Counted from the stretch's first letter, positions 35,368-46,551 are shown. The stretch is 64,000 nucleotides of DNA from Ixodes scapularis (GCF_016920785.2 NW_024609837.1:54798671-54862670); one strand, 5' to 3'. Notes: a model not told the origin generated them from the sequence alone. Numbers and translations are program-made.

Positions 35368-35785
35368 ATTATTTTTATTCCTGTTTTCTTCTTCTTTTCC
35401 CTTCTCAATTTTCATTTATGTGGAAGCCAACGCCCTTGGGATCACCGTCGGCATCGTGATTCTTCTTCCTTTTTTCTGGCTGTGACAACCAGTAACCGTT
35501 GGGTCACCGACAACTTTGTAGTTCACTTCTGAATATTTGTACGTGGATATATTCACTTGGGTTACTTAGAAATGCAAATTGTCATTCCGTTAAATTGGCC
35601 CTTAGCTTTAATTTAATAATATTACAGCACTTGACACCTTCCTTCTCTTTCACTACATCATTATTAAAACCTCAGTTGTGAGTCAGCGCTCTTTCCTTCC
35701 TGTTGTCTCTTCCTTACGTAACTTATTTGCGCTGTTTAAGTGAAGAGGAAGAAGAAGCCGTTCGGAACGGCAGCAAGGAATATGA
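35368..35785 (+). other. linker between the Penelope-like ORF and L1 ORF1
   Basis: T-rich pyrimidine stretches (35370-35420) come first, then two GGGTCACC/GGGATCACC-like motifs (35437-35510), then AT-rich DNA. A purine run GAAGAGGAAGAAGAAG lies at 35742-35757. Somewhere here the Penelope 3' UTR passes into the L1 5' UTR. There is no poly(A) at the junction and no hammerhead ribozyme core that I could find. Confidence 0.5.
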
Positions 35786-37078
35786 TGTCTGGTGGAAACA
35801 TGCACCGTATCGGCCACTGGCCGAGTTAACCCCGTATCGTCTGACAACAGTACAACCGACTACAAGGTAATCGTTCCTCGTTTTCCAACAGGCAACCTGA
35901 TTTTAAACTCCGTATTCCTGCACGCAGACATAAGCGCTAGGCCTTACTCAGCGCCAGACTTTCGCGACGCCCTCAGAGACGTAATAGATCTCCAAGATGT
36001 AAAGGCAACCGGACAATACCAAATGAGTCACATTTGGATGGTCACCTGCACAAACGCGCTCGCGAAAGCGAAGCTGTGTCAACAAAGAGAACTTCTCGTG
36101 AAAGGACGAAAATGTCTGGTTATAGACCCAGACACTCGCGACATCAAGATAAAAATAATTTGGCTACCAGACCATCTTGAAGACCGACGCGTCGCTGAGG
36201 CCCTGCAGGCCTACGGAACCGTGCGGAGCATGAGCCGGGAGAAATGGAGATGCCCCGGCATGGAACATATGGACACTTTAAACAGAGAAGTGAACATCAC
36301 ACTTCACGACGACATCACGATTGAGAAGGTGCCACATCTCCTGAAGATTTTTGGATGCCAGTGCCTCCTACTCGTGCCAGGCCGCCCACCTCTATGCCTC
36401 AGGTGTAACAGAGTGGGGCATGTTCGCCGCCAGTGCAAGACCCCCCGCTGCTTTAAATGTGGACGGTACGGACACACGACTGATACTTGCGTCACAACGT
36501 ATGCAAGTAAGCTCCTTGGACCAAGAACCCAGGAGGCCGAAGAACAGAGCGAGCTGCTTATGGATGTCACGGAGGTCCTTGGCGCATCGGGGCACACACC
36601 ACCGGCATCAACGATCGAAAAGTTCGTGGAGCAGGAGCACCCAAGAGCAGCACCTGCCATCAACGAATGCAAGGATGACCCTGGGGGCCCCTCGGAGCTA
36701 CCTCCACCTGACGAGGACGGCGCGTCATCCTCATCATCAGAGTCAACGATTGTCGGCGAAGTGGATACAGAGTGTGACGAAGAGCATGACGAGGTAGACG
36801 TGGAACCCACCACCATCGTACCTGCCTCTGAGACATCGAGACCATCCGATGAACCAGAAGGAACCTCAATGCCCCTCCCGACCAAAAGTTCCTCTGCCGA
36901 CGAGCTCCCTTCCAAGAGGTCCCAAAAAAGACCGCCAGCCGGCAGGGGTGCGGCACAAGCCATACTCCAAGCTACTGGGGAACCTCAAGGGTACAGAGAA
37001 CAACACCTAAAATATCCTGATGTATCCCGCCCTTCCATTACATATTCTAACGCTAAATGTAAGAGGTTTAGGGTCTAG
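35786..37078 (+). CDS. L1/Tx1-like LINE ORF1 with two CCHC knuckles
   Basis: This open frame of about 430 codons encodes a nucleic-acid-binding protein. An N-terminal region (about 20-190) is followed by two adjacent CCHC zinc knuckles: C202-x2-C205-x4-H210-x4-C215, then C220-x2-C223-x4-H228-x4-C233. The C-terminal third is acidic and Ser/Pro-rich. The frame has no early ATG (a stop lies at 35783 and the first usable codon is GTG at 35792). An ATG at 35785 is in another frame, so a 5' indel probably damaged the original start. The 3' end overlaps ORF2 by 59 bp in a different frame. The order ORF1 (Gag-like) then EN-RT is standard for LINEs. Confidence 0.82.
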   Translation, partial: CLVETCTVSATGRVNPVSSDNSTTDYKVIVPRFPTGNLILNSVFLHADISARPYSAPDFRDALRDVIDLQDVKATGQYQMSHIWMVTCTNALAKAKLCQQRELLVKGRKCLVIDPDTRDIKIKIIWLPDHLEDRRVAEALQAYGTVRSMSREKWRCPGMEHMDTLNREVNITLHDDITIEKVPHLLKIFGCQCLLLVPGRPPLCLRCNRVGHVRRQCKTPRCFKCGRYGHTTDTCVTTYASKLLGPRTQEAEEQSELLMDVTEVLGASGHTPPASTIEKFVEQEHPRAAPAINECKDDPGGPSELPPPDEDGASSSSSESTIVGEVDTECDEEHDEVDVEPTTIVPASETSRPSDEPEGTSMPLPTKSSSADELPSKRSQKRPPAGRGAAQAILQATGEPQGYREQHLKYPDVSRPSITYSNAKCKRFRV

Positions 37079-39485
37079 AAGGAAGCAGTTTCAGCTGTTG
37101 CGTCTTTTCGAAGAAGAGAAAGTGGACGTTGCGGCAATACAGGAGACAAAATTATCTACAGATGAAGGCATCGCGGGCGCATTAGAACCTTTTCTTAAGG
37201 ATTACGAAATCTGCGTTAGCCAAGCCAAAGGAGTCTCCGCCGGATGTTTTCTTTTTTTTCGTAAACAGCTTGAGTTATCATCAGTTTCCATTGTAAATGA
37301 CCTGGAAGGGCGGCTTATTTCCTGCGACATTTGTTTTAGGCAGATAAATTGGCGCTTTATCTGCCTGTATGCTCCAAATACCCCTAGAGAAAGAACATCA
37401 TTCTATGAACTAGTTTCGCCGCTTTTCGACACAAATAGAACAACAGTTGCGATGGGAGATTTTAACTGCGTTTGCAGTGGAGACGACCGATCGGTGTCAC
37501 AAACTAGGTATGACGGAAGTGCCGCCGCTCTACGGAGCACGCTTCAAGACCATAACCTTGTTGATGTAGCTTATAAAAAAGGTGAATTGATACGCTACAC
37601 CCATTTCCAAGGAACATCTCACGCACGATTAGACAGAATATATGTCTCAGGTGATATAATCAACTCAATGAGCAATTACCAAGTCAAACCAGTTTTCTTT
37701 TCTGATCACTGCCTGGTATCAGTCTGCTTTGGGCCGCGCAGACTCCGAGGTGTTCATCAGCAGTGGGAACACTGGAAGCTCAACCTGAGGCTTCTAAGTG
37801 ATGAGCAGTTTTCAACTAACATCTCCTTACTTTTGTCGAATACATTGCAAAACATTGACATGCACATCTTTGCAAAATGGGATAGTTTCAAACAAGAAGC
37901 AAAAAACCTCGCAATCGAACGCGCTACACGCGCTACAATTGCATCATATATAAACAAACAACAGCAGCGCGACCTTTTTAAAAATTTAGTAACCCTTTAC
38001 GAGCTTGAATGCTTAAACCCAGGCGCGTACAGCGACGATGTTAACATAGTACGAGCCCAGCTTCAAAAGTATGAAACCGAAAGGTACCGCGGAGCATTAA
38101 TTCGCTCGCGGAAGAAACGCCTTCTCCTCGGCGAACAACCTACCAAAAGATCTTTGGATGACGAAAGACGTAACGCGCTGTCAAAAGAAATAGTAGAAAT
38201 TAACAAAGATGGTTTGATACTCACCGACGCAACTGAAATAGTCAAATCTTTTCACCACTTCTATACAAATATATTTGGAACAGTAATACCCACAAAAGAC
38301 AAGACTGAGATCGAACAGCTACTAACAGAGATGCCAAAACTTGACGAGGAAGATCGCCTTTTAATTGAAGGCCCCATAATATTAAACGAAATTAAGGCCG
38401 CCATTAAATCTCTCCCAAATGGGAAAACACCAGGACCCGACGGACTAAGCGGTGAATTTTACAAAAAGTTCCAAGACATTATATCTCCTGTTTTACTCGC
38501 TATATTTGAAGAATCCTACATTCAGAAAACTCTTCCCCCTTCATTTTACCGTGGACACACGGTATTGCTGCCAAAAACAAAAGATCCTGGAATGCTTAAA
38601 AAGATGGAAAACTACAGACCAATATCACTCTGCAACGTCGATTATAAGATCTACGCTAAAGTTCTCAATGAAAGACTTCAGCGCGTAATAGAAAAGCTGG
38701 TAGGTGAGCACCAAACTTGTGGCAGACGGGGCAGATCTATTCAAACGAACGTACATGTTGCCCGTTCCGTCCTAGAGTCTGTGTCAGACAGTAATGGCCA
38801 GGTTGCACTTGTACAAATAGACCTTACAAAAGCCTTTGACCGCGTGAGTCATTCATTTCTATTTGCCCTTCTTGAGCACGTAAACCTGGGAGAGACGCTT
38901 TTGGAAGGTATTCGACTTTGCTACATGCATAGTTCGACTAGAGCACTATATAGCTCCTTCGGAGCAGAGTAGCGTAGAGTTCCTTTATAGGCTCCCTACG
39001 GGAGCCAGAGTTGCGCATTTGTTTTCCCCGCGCCGCCACGCCGCTATTCGCCGAGATCTATCACGTGAGGAGCAAAGCAACCGTTGGCGTGCAAGAAAGC
39101 CACCTTTACGGTCGCTCCGCCGACGTTTCTCCTGCCCCGGCGTATGTTTCCCTGCTTTCCGCCTCCTTTTCCTCCTCTCCTGTTTTCCATGCGCGGCGGC
39201 GCGCGCGGCGCCGCTATTCGCCAAATTTAGTCACGTGAGGAGCAAAGCATCCATCTCGTGCGGGAAAGCCGGCGCTACGGCCACGCGCCGAGGCTGAACT
39301 CTAGATGGATGGATGGATGGATGAATACGGCTGAGCCCTTTGGATCGGGCGGTAGCTTACGCCACCTAGCCATTTTGTTTTACCATTTAAGCTTAGAATA
39401 TTTAAATGTGAAATCTATATTCACTCCGCAGTGCAAAGAAAGTGAGGCTATGAAACCCCCTTGCCATCAGTGGATAAGAAAATAC

Positions 39486-40235
39486 CTAGTTTTCTCTCGA
39501 TTTCTGCCACCATTCACTTAATCTTTGCTTGGTAATCTCTACAGTCTTGAAATCCACTCTCCCTTCGCTGTCTCTAAAACCCAATGACTTTATTAAATCT
39601 ATGTTGTCTTCGGTAGGCATAGGGTGAAGCCCTTTACAGTAGAGTATCAAGTGTTCAGCCGTCTCGTCCTCCTCTCCACAAGCAGTGCACACTGTATCAA
39701 TTTCCTGGTACTTCACTCTGTATGTTCTGGTTCGCAGAACACCCGTTCTGGCCTCAAACAGCAATGAGCTTCCCCTAGAATTGTCATAAATGCTTTCTTT
39801 GGCAATAACTCTTTTGTTTAATCTATAGCTTTCCAGAGCCGTCTTTGTCTGCATTCCCTCTAGCCACCAATCTCTTTCTGTGGCCTTAACTTTCTTCTTA
39901 ACTGAGACTTGCTCTTCCGTATCTTCGCTATAGCCCAAAAACTTTCCTCTTAATTTCCTAGTGCGCTGTCTCCACTTTGTGTCTACACTCCTCATGTATA
40001 AATAGCTGAAAACCTTTCGTGCCCATTGCTCCCCGTCCATTTGCCTCAACCTATCCTCAAATTCTACCTTGCTCACCGCTTCCCTGCTCTCAAATGATGC
40101 CCATCCCATGTCTCCTTGTACTCCCTGGTTTAGCGTTTTGCAATGTGCCCCCAAAGCCAGTCTACCTACTCCGCGCTGTTTTATTTCTAGTCTCGCATGC
40201 ACTTCGGATTTCATGCATAGCACTGCGTTTTCCAA
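39486..40235 (-). pseudogene. LINE ORF2 C-terminal part, after a frameshift
   Basis: This 249-codon frame overlaps the end of the RT frame by 74 bp and represents the continuation of the same protein after an indel at about 40200. It carries the post-RT region and ends with CTACGEEDETAEHLILYC, a CX2CX8HX4C motif, followed by a charged tail. The same C-terminus is found, mutated, at 2240-2451. Confidence 0.8.
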
Positions 40236-42480
40236 AAGTCAAGCCAGGCACCATGACCCCTTTCCAAATCTCTCTCACCACCTCATACCTGTTGTAATTC
40301 CAAAGTGCTCTATTTTTCATTACAGCTGCATTTCTGTTGCCCTTACCTATTATATACTTTTCATGGTCTCTGAGATATTCTGCACCATCACATATCCATA
40401 CTCCTAGATACTTGTATTTACTAGCTCTCTCAACTGTAATATTCTGTATCTTCAGCCTCTCAACCTCATCCTCGTTAAAAATCATGACTGCCGATTTTTC
40501 GCTACTGAATTCTAAGCCTAATTCCTCTCCTTCCCTACCACAGATGCTCATTAATTCCTGCAACTCTGTCCTGTTGTTAGCCATTAGTACAATATCATCC
40601 GCATACATCAATCCCGGTAAGGATTGCTGAATTTTTTGGCCTAGCTTACTGTAAGAAAGGTTGAACCCAAGCCCACTCTTCTCTAGTCTATCCTCCAATC
40701 CTCTCAGATACAACATAAACAGCAAAGGCGATAACGGGCACCCCTGCCTAAGGCCTCGGCTTATCTCTATTTTCCCTGTCGCCTTTCCTTCCCATGTTAT
40801 AATCACCTTGTTATCTTTGTAAATGTTCCTTAATAGTGCTGTTAGTCCTTCATCTAGGTTTAAGTTCTCCATTATGTCCCACAGGTTTCTTTGGTTCACA
40901 TTGTCATAGGCACCCTTGATATCCAGAAATGCCAGCCAGAGCTGTCTGTTTTCTTTTTGCGCTATTTCTATACACTGTGTTAGAGAAAATAAATTGTCCT
41001 CCAACCTTCTTTGTTTTCGAAACCCGTTCTGTAATTCGCCCAGTATGCCCTCGCAATCTACCCATTCCTCCAGTCTGTTCTTTATAATCTGCATTACCAA
41101 CCTGTAAATAACCGGTGTCACGGTTATAGGACGATAATTCCTAATATCCGACTTATCTCCCTTTCCCTTATATATCATACTCATCCTACTAAGCCTCCAT
41201 TCATCTGGAATATTTCCTTTTGTTATCATGGTACTCACTACCTCCCTTAGTTTTGCCTTAGATTTAGGACCCAAATTCTTCACCAGCTTGATAGGGATAC
41301 CGTCCGTGCCTGTCGACGTGCCACTAGGGACTCTTCGTTCCGCCTTTTCCCATTCTCTTTGTCCAAAATCCGCGATGTCACAAACTGGACTGCTACTTCC
41401 TTCGGTTCTCCTATCTTCCACATGTAACCGTTCCCGAAATTTCTCCTCCATCACTGCTCCTATATATTGTATCGCATCATCTCCCTCTAATTGATCTCCC
41501 TGATGCGAGAGTATGAACCTCTGTCTAGCTTGCGTTGTTTCACCGAGTGAGTTCAAGTGCTCCCAAAACTTCTTGGCAGCGTTTCTATCTTTCTTACTTA
41601 CATTACTCATCCATTCCTCACCCTTTCTCTGAATTTTCGCATTGATCAAACTGGATGCCTCTCGGCGACATGTTATAAAATTGTCCCATTTTCTTTTTAC
41701 TTCCGTTTCGGACTCCCCACTACGCTTGGAATACCTGTGTTCTCTAGAGGCTTCCTGACGTTTTTGTATCGCTTGCTTCACTTCTTTGTCCCACCAGCTT
41801 TTTGGTCTATGTCCTTGCTTCCCCTTTCGTTTACTCTTAACTTTGTCTAGTTCTAGAGCAAAAAGCCTAGTTAGGCTCTCATAGGTCCAATCTGTATGCC
41901 GATGCCCTGAAACTGCTGCCTCTATTCTTTCAACAACTATTTCCAACTCTTTGTCGCTGCAGAAAGTTTGCTTTGAATTATGTTGTCTAGTTTCAGCATT
42001 TACTTCTCTGGCGAAATTCAGCTTAATACGTTTGTGATCACTACCAAGACTTTTGGAACCTTCTTCATCTATTTTCATTACTTGTAACTTACCATAGATT
42101 TTGTGTGACATGAGTACGTAATCTATAGTTGAATGCAGATTGCCAGTTTCCCAAGTTATGTGCCCGTCACACTTCTGACTGGTATTACATAAAACTAAGT
42201 CATGTTTTTCCACCAGTTCTAGTAATATGCTTCCAGTTGAGTCCGTATACCCATCCAGACCCTCAATATGGGCATTCATGTCTCCCATAATAATTATTTC
42301 GGAGCCTTCCCCTAGTTCACTAATGTCTCTTGATATGCAATCAATCATTTTTCTGTTTTCCTCTTTAGCACCTGTCCCTGTCCATAAGTAAACCACTCCA
42401 AGGACTGTTGATTCCCCAGCGACTTTTCCTTTCAGCCACAAATGTTCGGCGCACTCCTTTCTGATCCTTTGAAAGTTCAT
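40162..42480 (-). pseudogene. LINE ORF2, truncated endonuclease plus reverse transcriptase
   Basis: This is a 772-codon open frame. The endonuclease retains only its second half: GDMN at 66-69, STIDYVL near 117-123, and SDH at 147-149. The N-terminal Asn and Glu catalytic blocks are missing because of the 5' truncation. The RT is complete in motif order: GTDGIP near 391, NYRPITV at 448, D520 in FLDIKGAYD, RQGCPLSPLL at 578, YADD at 626-629, and KYLGVW. The frame is lost near 40200, where a second frame (39486-40235) carries on. The clade is CR1/RTE-like by style and is uncertain. Confidence 0.85.
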
Positions 42481-44890
42481 ATTCTTCTTCTATATTCTAG
42501 ATATATATTCTAGAGTAGCGCAATCTAGAACGCCGCCTCTCGGCGACTAGCGGCGAACGCCCGGAGGTTCCAACTGCGGTCAGAAATGCATGGAGAACGT
42601 GAGAAAATCGTTGTTTCTCCAGTATTGTGGGAATGTACGGAATCGCAATCATTTTTGAGATAATAATGGAACACTTTAGAATAATTTGCGCTAAGTTTTG
42701 TGCCCCGCAAGGACCTGACTTTTTTTAAAAAATTGCCTGAGAGGCATCATGCAGCAGACGACACGGCGACGTCACACCATTCACGTGACCCGCTCCGGCC
42801 AACCCGAAAAGCCCATCTCCGCTGCGAGCAAAAATCGTCTGCTTCAAACGCCATTGCCTTGGAAATTGCCTTCTCAAAATTTGCACACGCATCCGATATT
42901 GTTAAAACTTTGATAAAGTGTTTAGTGCTTTACTAACTTCACGACAGACTAGTTTTGAAAAGTGTGAACTCGCCGTTCATTTTTTAATCAGCCGTGTTGT
43001 GTCGATCTCCATGTATTCTCCCATAGGGCGGGCCGCCTCCTGGAACCCTGAGTACCACGTGACTCGCGCCGAGCCGCTCTGTCGGCCATGTTGTCGGCAA
43101 AACACGGAGTTCAAAGGATTGCGCTACTCTGCTCCGTAGGAGCTATATAGTGCTCTAAGTTCGACAAGACTGAAAATCAATAACACACTTTCTGATGAAA
43201 TTAAGATCAAATCTTCCGTAAGGCAGGGCTGCCCTCTATCTCCCCTCCTCTTTGCATTGTATTTAGAGCCCTTATGCCTCAGCATTCTGAAAATAGAATG
43301 TATTCGTGGGTACTCTGTGGCAAATGTCGAGGTAAAAGTCCTCGCATACGCAGACGATGTTGGATTTTTTTGCGTTGACAAGAAGAGTGTCGAGAAAGCG
43401 CTTGATCAAACAGCGCGTTACTGCGCAGTCACTGGGGCTTCAGTGAATCCATCCAAATGCAACGGATTCTGGTGCGGTTCCTGGGCCACAAAACCTCGTT
43501 TTTTTTGCAGGGATAGAGTGGAATCAGAGTCCGATCACATATCTTGGAGTACCGCTCTCACACATTCGTAGTAGCTCGACGTACTGGTCCACCCTTGCGA
43601 CCACACTGAAAAGGAAGGCTGATGCGTGGAAGGGTAGAGATATTTCTATCTTTACTAGAGCAAGTGTCTGTAATATATTCCTCGCTTCAAAGCTTATGTA
43701 CGTTCTTCAAGTGCTTCATTGCGCTCGAACAGACATCCAAAAATTCCATAGAATATTCGCCACTTTGATATGGTGCTCAACGTGGGAACGTGTTAAAAGG
43801 GACAACCTATTCCTCCCTCTCGAATCCGGTGGTTTAGGACTGTGTCACATATTTGTCCGCCAGTTAGTGTCAAGATTCTTTTTCTTTAAAAATGCCAATC
43901 ACGAGTTCCTTAGAGTCATACACCAATCACGCCTTGCTGAGAGTTTAAGTTATCTTGTTGTTTCAACGGGCGAAACGTCGAAAAATAGGCCCTGGGGATT
44001 TTTAAAGGAAGTTGTCGATACCTTAAATTTTCTGAAAACACGGTTTTCATTGGAATATTTGTTTAGCGTGTCCAGGAAGACACTGTCAAGGAATATTACG
44101 GAAAGCTTGTTTTCACTACCACTCTACCGTACCCGTTTCACGCTAGAACCCATCAATGATGTTCTCAAAAGAGTCAAGAAAATGGGCGTGCCTCCCTCAA
44201 CCAAGACGTTCTTCTTCAAATTGCATACATCAACCCTACCAGTAAAAACTTACCTCCAGGAAAAAGGAATATTTGTACCGTGGACTGTTAATTGCAGACT
44301 CTGTAACAAGCCAGAGACCATAGAGCACTGTTTTATTTATTGCAACGACGCGTTTTTGTTTTGGGATGTTCTACAACGCACGCTAAAGAAAGATCTAATT
44401 CTTAATGACTACAGTCTCCGCTTCCTCCCGTTCGCTGAGAACGAAACCGTCCCGTACGACATGTTCGCTCTGTTGGGACTTCATAGTCTATGGAAATGTC
44501 GCATGATCGACAGACACGCAGAGAAACCCCGTACGACAAAATCTCTTTTTCTAGAACTGGTAGCGCAAGTGAGGAGCGTATACGCTTCACCTCTCAGCCA
44601 ACCAGAGTGGTTTGCCCTATTCGATGCATGTCTGGGTCTCCCAGATTTCTGAATGCTCTATTGACGATATATCCTTCTGTGACCATTGTGTTACACTCGT
44701 CGACGCAATTTCTGTCTCAATTTATCACATCCACTGGCCACATGTATAAGATGCCATATATAAGGTGTGTGTGTGTGACATTGGTATGTAAATAAGGTGT
44801 GAAAATGAATGTCCTATAACTGTATATACGCATAAGTATCAAAATGTTATGTCACTTGTAAAAATTTCTATGCATTAAAGAAAAAAAAAA

Positions 44891-44959
44891 TGCCCCAGTT
44901 GCTCAGTGGGAAAGATGTCCGCTTCACACGCGGTAGGACCGGGTTCGATCCCCCGTGAG
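44891..44959 (+). other. tRNA-like sequence (Val-CAC-like), target of the composite
   Basis: The segment starts TGCCCCAGTTGCTCAGTGGG (A-box region). It has an anticodon-arm-like CCGC-TTCACAC-GCGG whose loop would read CAC, and a B box GGTTCGATCCC at 44942-44952. The acceptor stem does not close, and a long T-run follows at once. It is therefore a tRNA-derived SINE head or a tRNA pseudogene, not a working tRNA. The composite insertion duplicated its first 13-14 bases. Confidence 0.55.
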
Positions 44960-45173
44960 TTTTTTTTTTTTTTTTTTTTTTAAACATTTTTTGATGTTTA
45001 CATATCTTTTTATTTTTTTTTTTTACAATCATCACTGAAGAAACGAACAAAAAATAACAAACAAATGTTGAGGACGATACTTCGCAGAACTAAACGGTAT
45101 GGGATTTCCGTTTTGACACCTGCGAACTCAATGTAATCACTTTCCACAAAATGCAAGGAGCATATAAATCAGG
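44960..45173. repeat. T-runs and AT-rich spacer
   Basis: Two long T-runs (about 44960-44983 and 45012-45025) lie downstream of the tRNA-like B box and could act as pol III stops. Nothing else is recognised. Confidence 0.5.
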
Positions 45174-45925
45174 TAGACCATTTCATTTAGCGCTCTGTGG
45201 GCGGCACCATTTTGTGCGACCGCAGCGCCCTCTCCACACATCCGGGAAGTTCAGCGGGTTCTGGTTCGGCGGGGCAAAACGAGGGAGAGGGCACGCGCAC
45301 GACTCCGCTAGCAGACGACAAACCGGGAGGTTGCCGTTCTCCATCTTTGGGCTGTATCGGCGGGCTCTACCGAACATCGAACTCTCGCTCGTGGCTACCG
45401 TTGTGAAGTGGTTCGCGTTCTTAGAATAGTTGTGGCTACTCCAAAATCAGCCTATAGCTCTCTGTTGTTCTATTATGCTAAATGATCAACTAGCATATCT
45501 TTTTTCCGTTACTTAAATAGCAGTTGAGTGAGCCGGCAGTACTACCCTCAACTACTGCTTGTATTGCGGCAGGAGAGCACGTTTTATTTATTATTTCAGA
45601 CTTCCACTCACGGTCGCTAAAGGCCTACACTAGTACGAACTAGTGTATAGTAAGAAAGGTACAGCAACCGGATTTACTTTTCGCCAAAGAGACCGGCCAA
45701 TCTGACACAGTTTTCCCTATAATTTTTTTTATTTGCACGCAGGTAACAGCGCAATTGGACCCCGTGAGTCTTTTTATCTAGCATAATATTACACGACAAC
45801 TGGCATACCAAAATCTGCGCATCTGCGCTAGAAAGTTCCAAAATGACGCAATTTTAAACAGAGTTTGCACGCCAGCCGGACGCTAGCTACAGCCCACTCG
45901 GCGGAGCGTACGTCATGCGGGGTGA
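45174..45925. repeat. dispersed repeat, family X copy B
   Basis: This is the second copy of the repeat at 8474-9212, in the same orientation. It starts GACCATTTCATTTAGCGC and ends near CTACAGCCCACTCGGCGG. Small indels (an extra TTCTGG block at about 45258-45266) and substitutions separate the two copies. It lies inside the right part of TTAA element 2. Confidence 0.75.
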
Positions 45926-46551
45926 GAGGGGGAGTGCATTTTTTTCTCTTTTACCCTCTCTGCTATGACCCTAATGGAACGGTTTTATACCAGCCATTGG
46001 TCCCGATCCCGTTGATCTTTCGGAAACTCTGTCGCATAATGCCACTTTTTTTCGGATGCAGGACATGTGAGCCAGCTCTTCACGCAACATCTTGGGTTTA
46101 TTCTTTTCGGAGCCGATCATGGAAATTCACCACGGGCACTCACTACTCATCTCCAACTCCTCAATGTACAAAACAACTCATCTTGGAGTACAGAACAACG
46201 AGCGGAACAGACATAACTGCAAAAGAATCGCACGGCAAGCAGTTCCCGCACGCCGCATCGCACGCCGCATGTCGTGTCGTCTGCTATCGTCTGCTACCGG
46301 AGAGGAGAAAAAAAAAAAAAAAACGCACGGTCGGGTGTAGCCACGTGACTTCCGCCAGTCACTCTCTTCTCTCCACTTCTCCGACCTCCGTCGGGTTTCG
46401 GTTTCGGTTTCGAGCAGTTGCGTCTTTTGACTTTATTAAAAAAATACGCTACTCTGTTGCAAAATATTAATTGGGTAGTCCTCCGACACCATAATGAAGC
46501 GCCTGGCAAAAAATAAAAACAATTTTTTGGGGGGTGTCAGTGTCCCTTTAA

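Larger units (their letters stand above)
39306..42508 (-). mobile_element. 5'-truncated LINE with ATCC-repeat tail, innermost insertion
   Basis: The element runs on the minus strand. Its 3' tail is four to five CATC/ATCC units (39305-39325) and its 5' end is at 42508. The direct repeat TCTAGA flanks it (39300-39305 and 42509-42514), overlapping the displaced hAT-C target site. The endonuclease lacks its first third, so the copy is 5'-truncated. Another tail-only copy is at 2237-2578. Confidence 0.85.
38975..42512. mobile_element. hAT-C, short hAT-like element split by a LINE
   Basis: The left end TAGAGTTCCTTTATAGG (38975) and right end GAACTCTA (to 39303, then displaced by the LINE) are short inverted repeats of about 8 bp. 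The 8-bp duplication GAGTAGCG lies at 38967-38974 and again at 42513-42520, after the LINE. Without the LINE, hAT-C is about 330 bp. Its interior contains a diverged direct repeat (about 39040-39106 and 39207-39273, both including CGCTATTCGCC and GTCACGTGAGGAGC-like sequence). Confidence 0.7.
38939..43157. mobile_element. hAT-B copy 2, inserted in the L1-like ORF2
   Basis: The ends TAGAGCACTATATAGCTCC and GGAGCTATATAGTGCTCTA are flanked by the 8-bp duplication AGTTCGAC at 38931-38938 and 43158-43165. The non-interrupted part (38939-38974 and 42521-43157) is about 673 bp and is the reverse complement of hAT-B copy 1. It lacks the hAT-A and I-LINE insertions of copy 1 but carries its own insertion, hAT-C, inside the terminal repeat. 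Confidence 0.95.
37020..44652 (+). pseudogene. L1/Tx1-like LINE ORF2 (EN - RT), interrupted
   Basis: The first part (37020-38938) encodes an APE endonuclease: N13 in LNVRGLG, E42 in IQETK, GDFN at 146-149, LDRIY near 204, and SDH at 228-230. The RT begins with GKTPGPDG (about 468-475), NYRPIS, and D601 in VQIDLTKAFD. At codon 640 hAT-B copy 2 breaks in. The second part resumes at 43166 in exactly the same frame once one TSD copy is removed: RQGCPLSP, then AYADD at about 43345, then KCNGF. A one-base shift follows at the eight-T run near 43499-43506. The remaining frame to 44652 ends with a CX2CX7HX4C motif (CRLC..EHCFIYC). Protein length would be about 1130 residues. It is dead in this copy. 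Confidence 0.9.
33102..44889 (+). mobile_element. composite insertion: Penelope-like ORF plus L1/Tx1-like LINE
   Basis: The unit ends in poly(A) (44880-44890) followed immediately by ATGCCCCAGTTGCT. The same 14 bases occur at 33088-33101, directly before the Penelope-like ORF. A 14-bp duplication after poly(A) is what L1-type target-primed insertion leaves. Inside, in order and on one strand, are a Penelope-like RT/GIY-YIG ORF, a 400-bp linker, L1 ORF1, and L1 ORF2 (broken by hAT-B copy 2). Without the hAT-B insert the unit is about 7.6 kb. The likeliest origin is a template-switch chimera made by L1 machinery; see the findings. Confidence 0.65.
32283..46547. mobile_element. TTAA element 2, carrying the nested insertions
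   Basis: The left end AGGGACACTGACA (32283) and right end TGTCAGTGTCCCT (to 46547) are inverted. TTAA lies outside both ends (32279-32282 and 46548-46551). Subtracting the composite (33102-44889) and repeat X copy B leaves an element of about 1.7 kb. Only about 13 bp of TIR are shared, and this terminal motif also occurs alone at 18176. The alternative is two different truncated elements whose ends happen to face each other. Confidence 0.6.

Noticed and set aside
32283..35785. Hammerhead ribozyme as found in Penelope pseudo-LTRs
   Set aside because: I searched for CTGATGA with a GAAA partner around the Penelope-like ORF on both strands and found no plausible core.
44891..44959. Functional tRNA-Val gene
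   Set aside because: The anticodon arm and B box look right, but the acceptor stem does not pair and a T-run replaces its 3' half.
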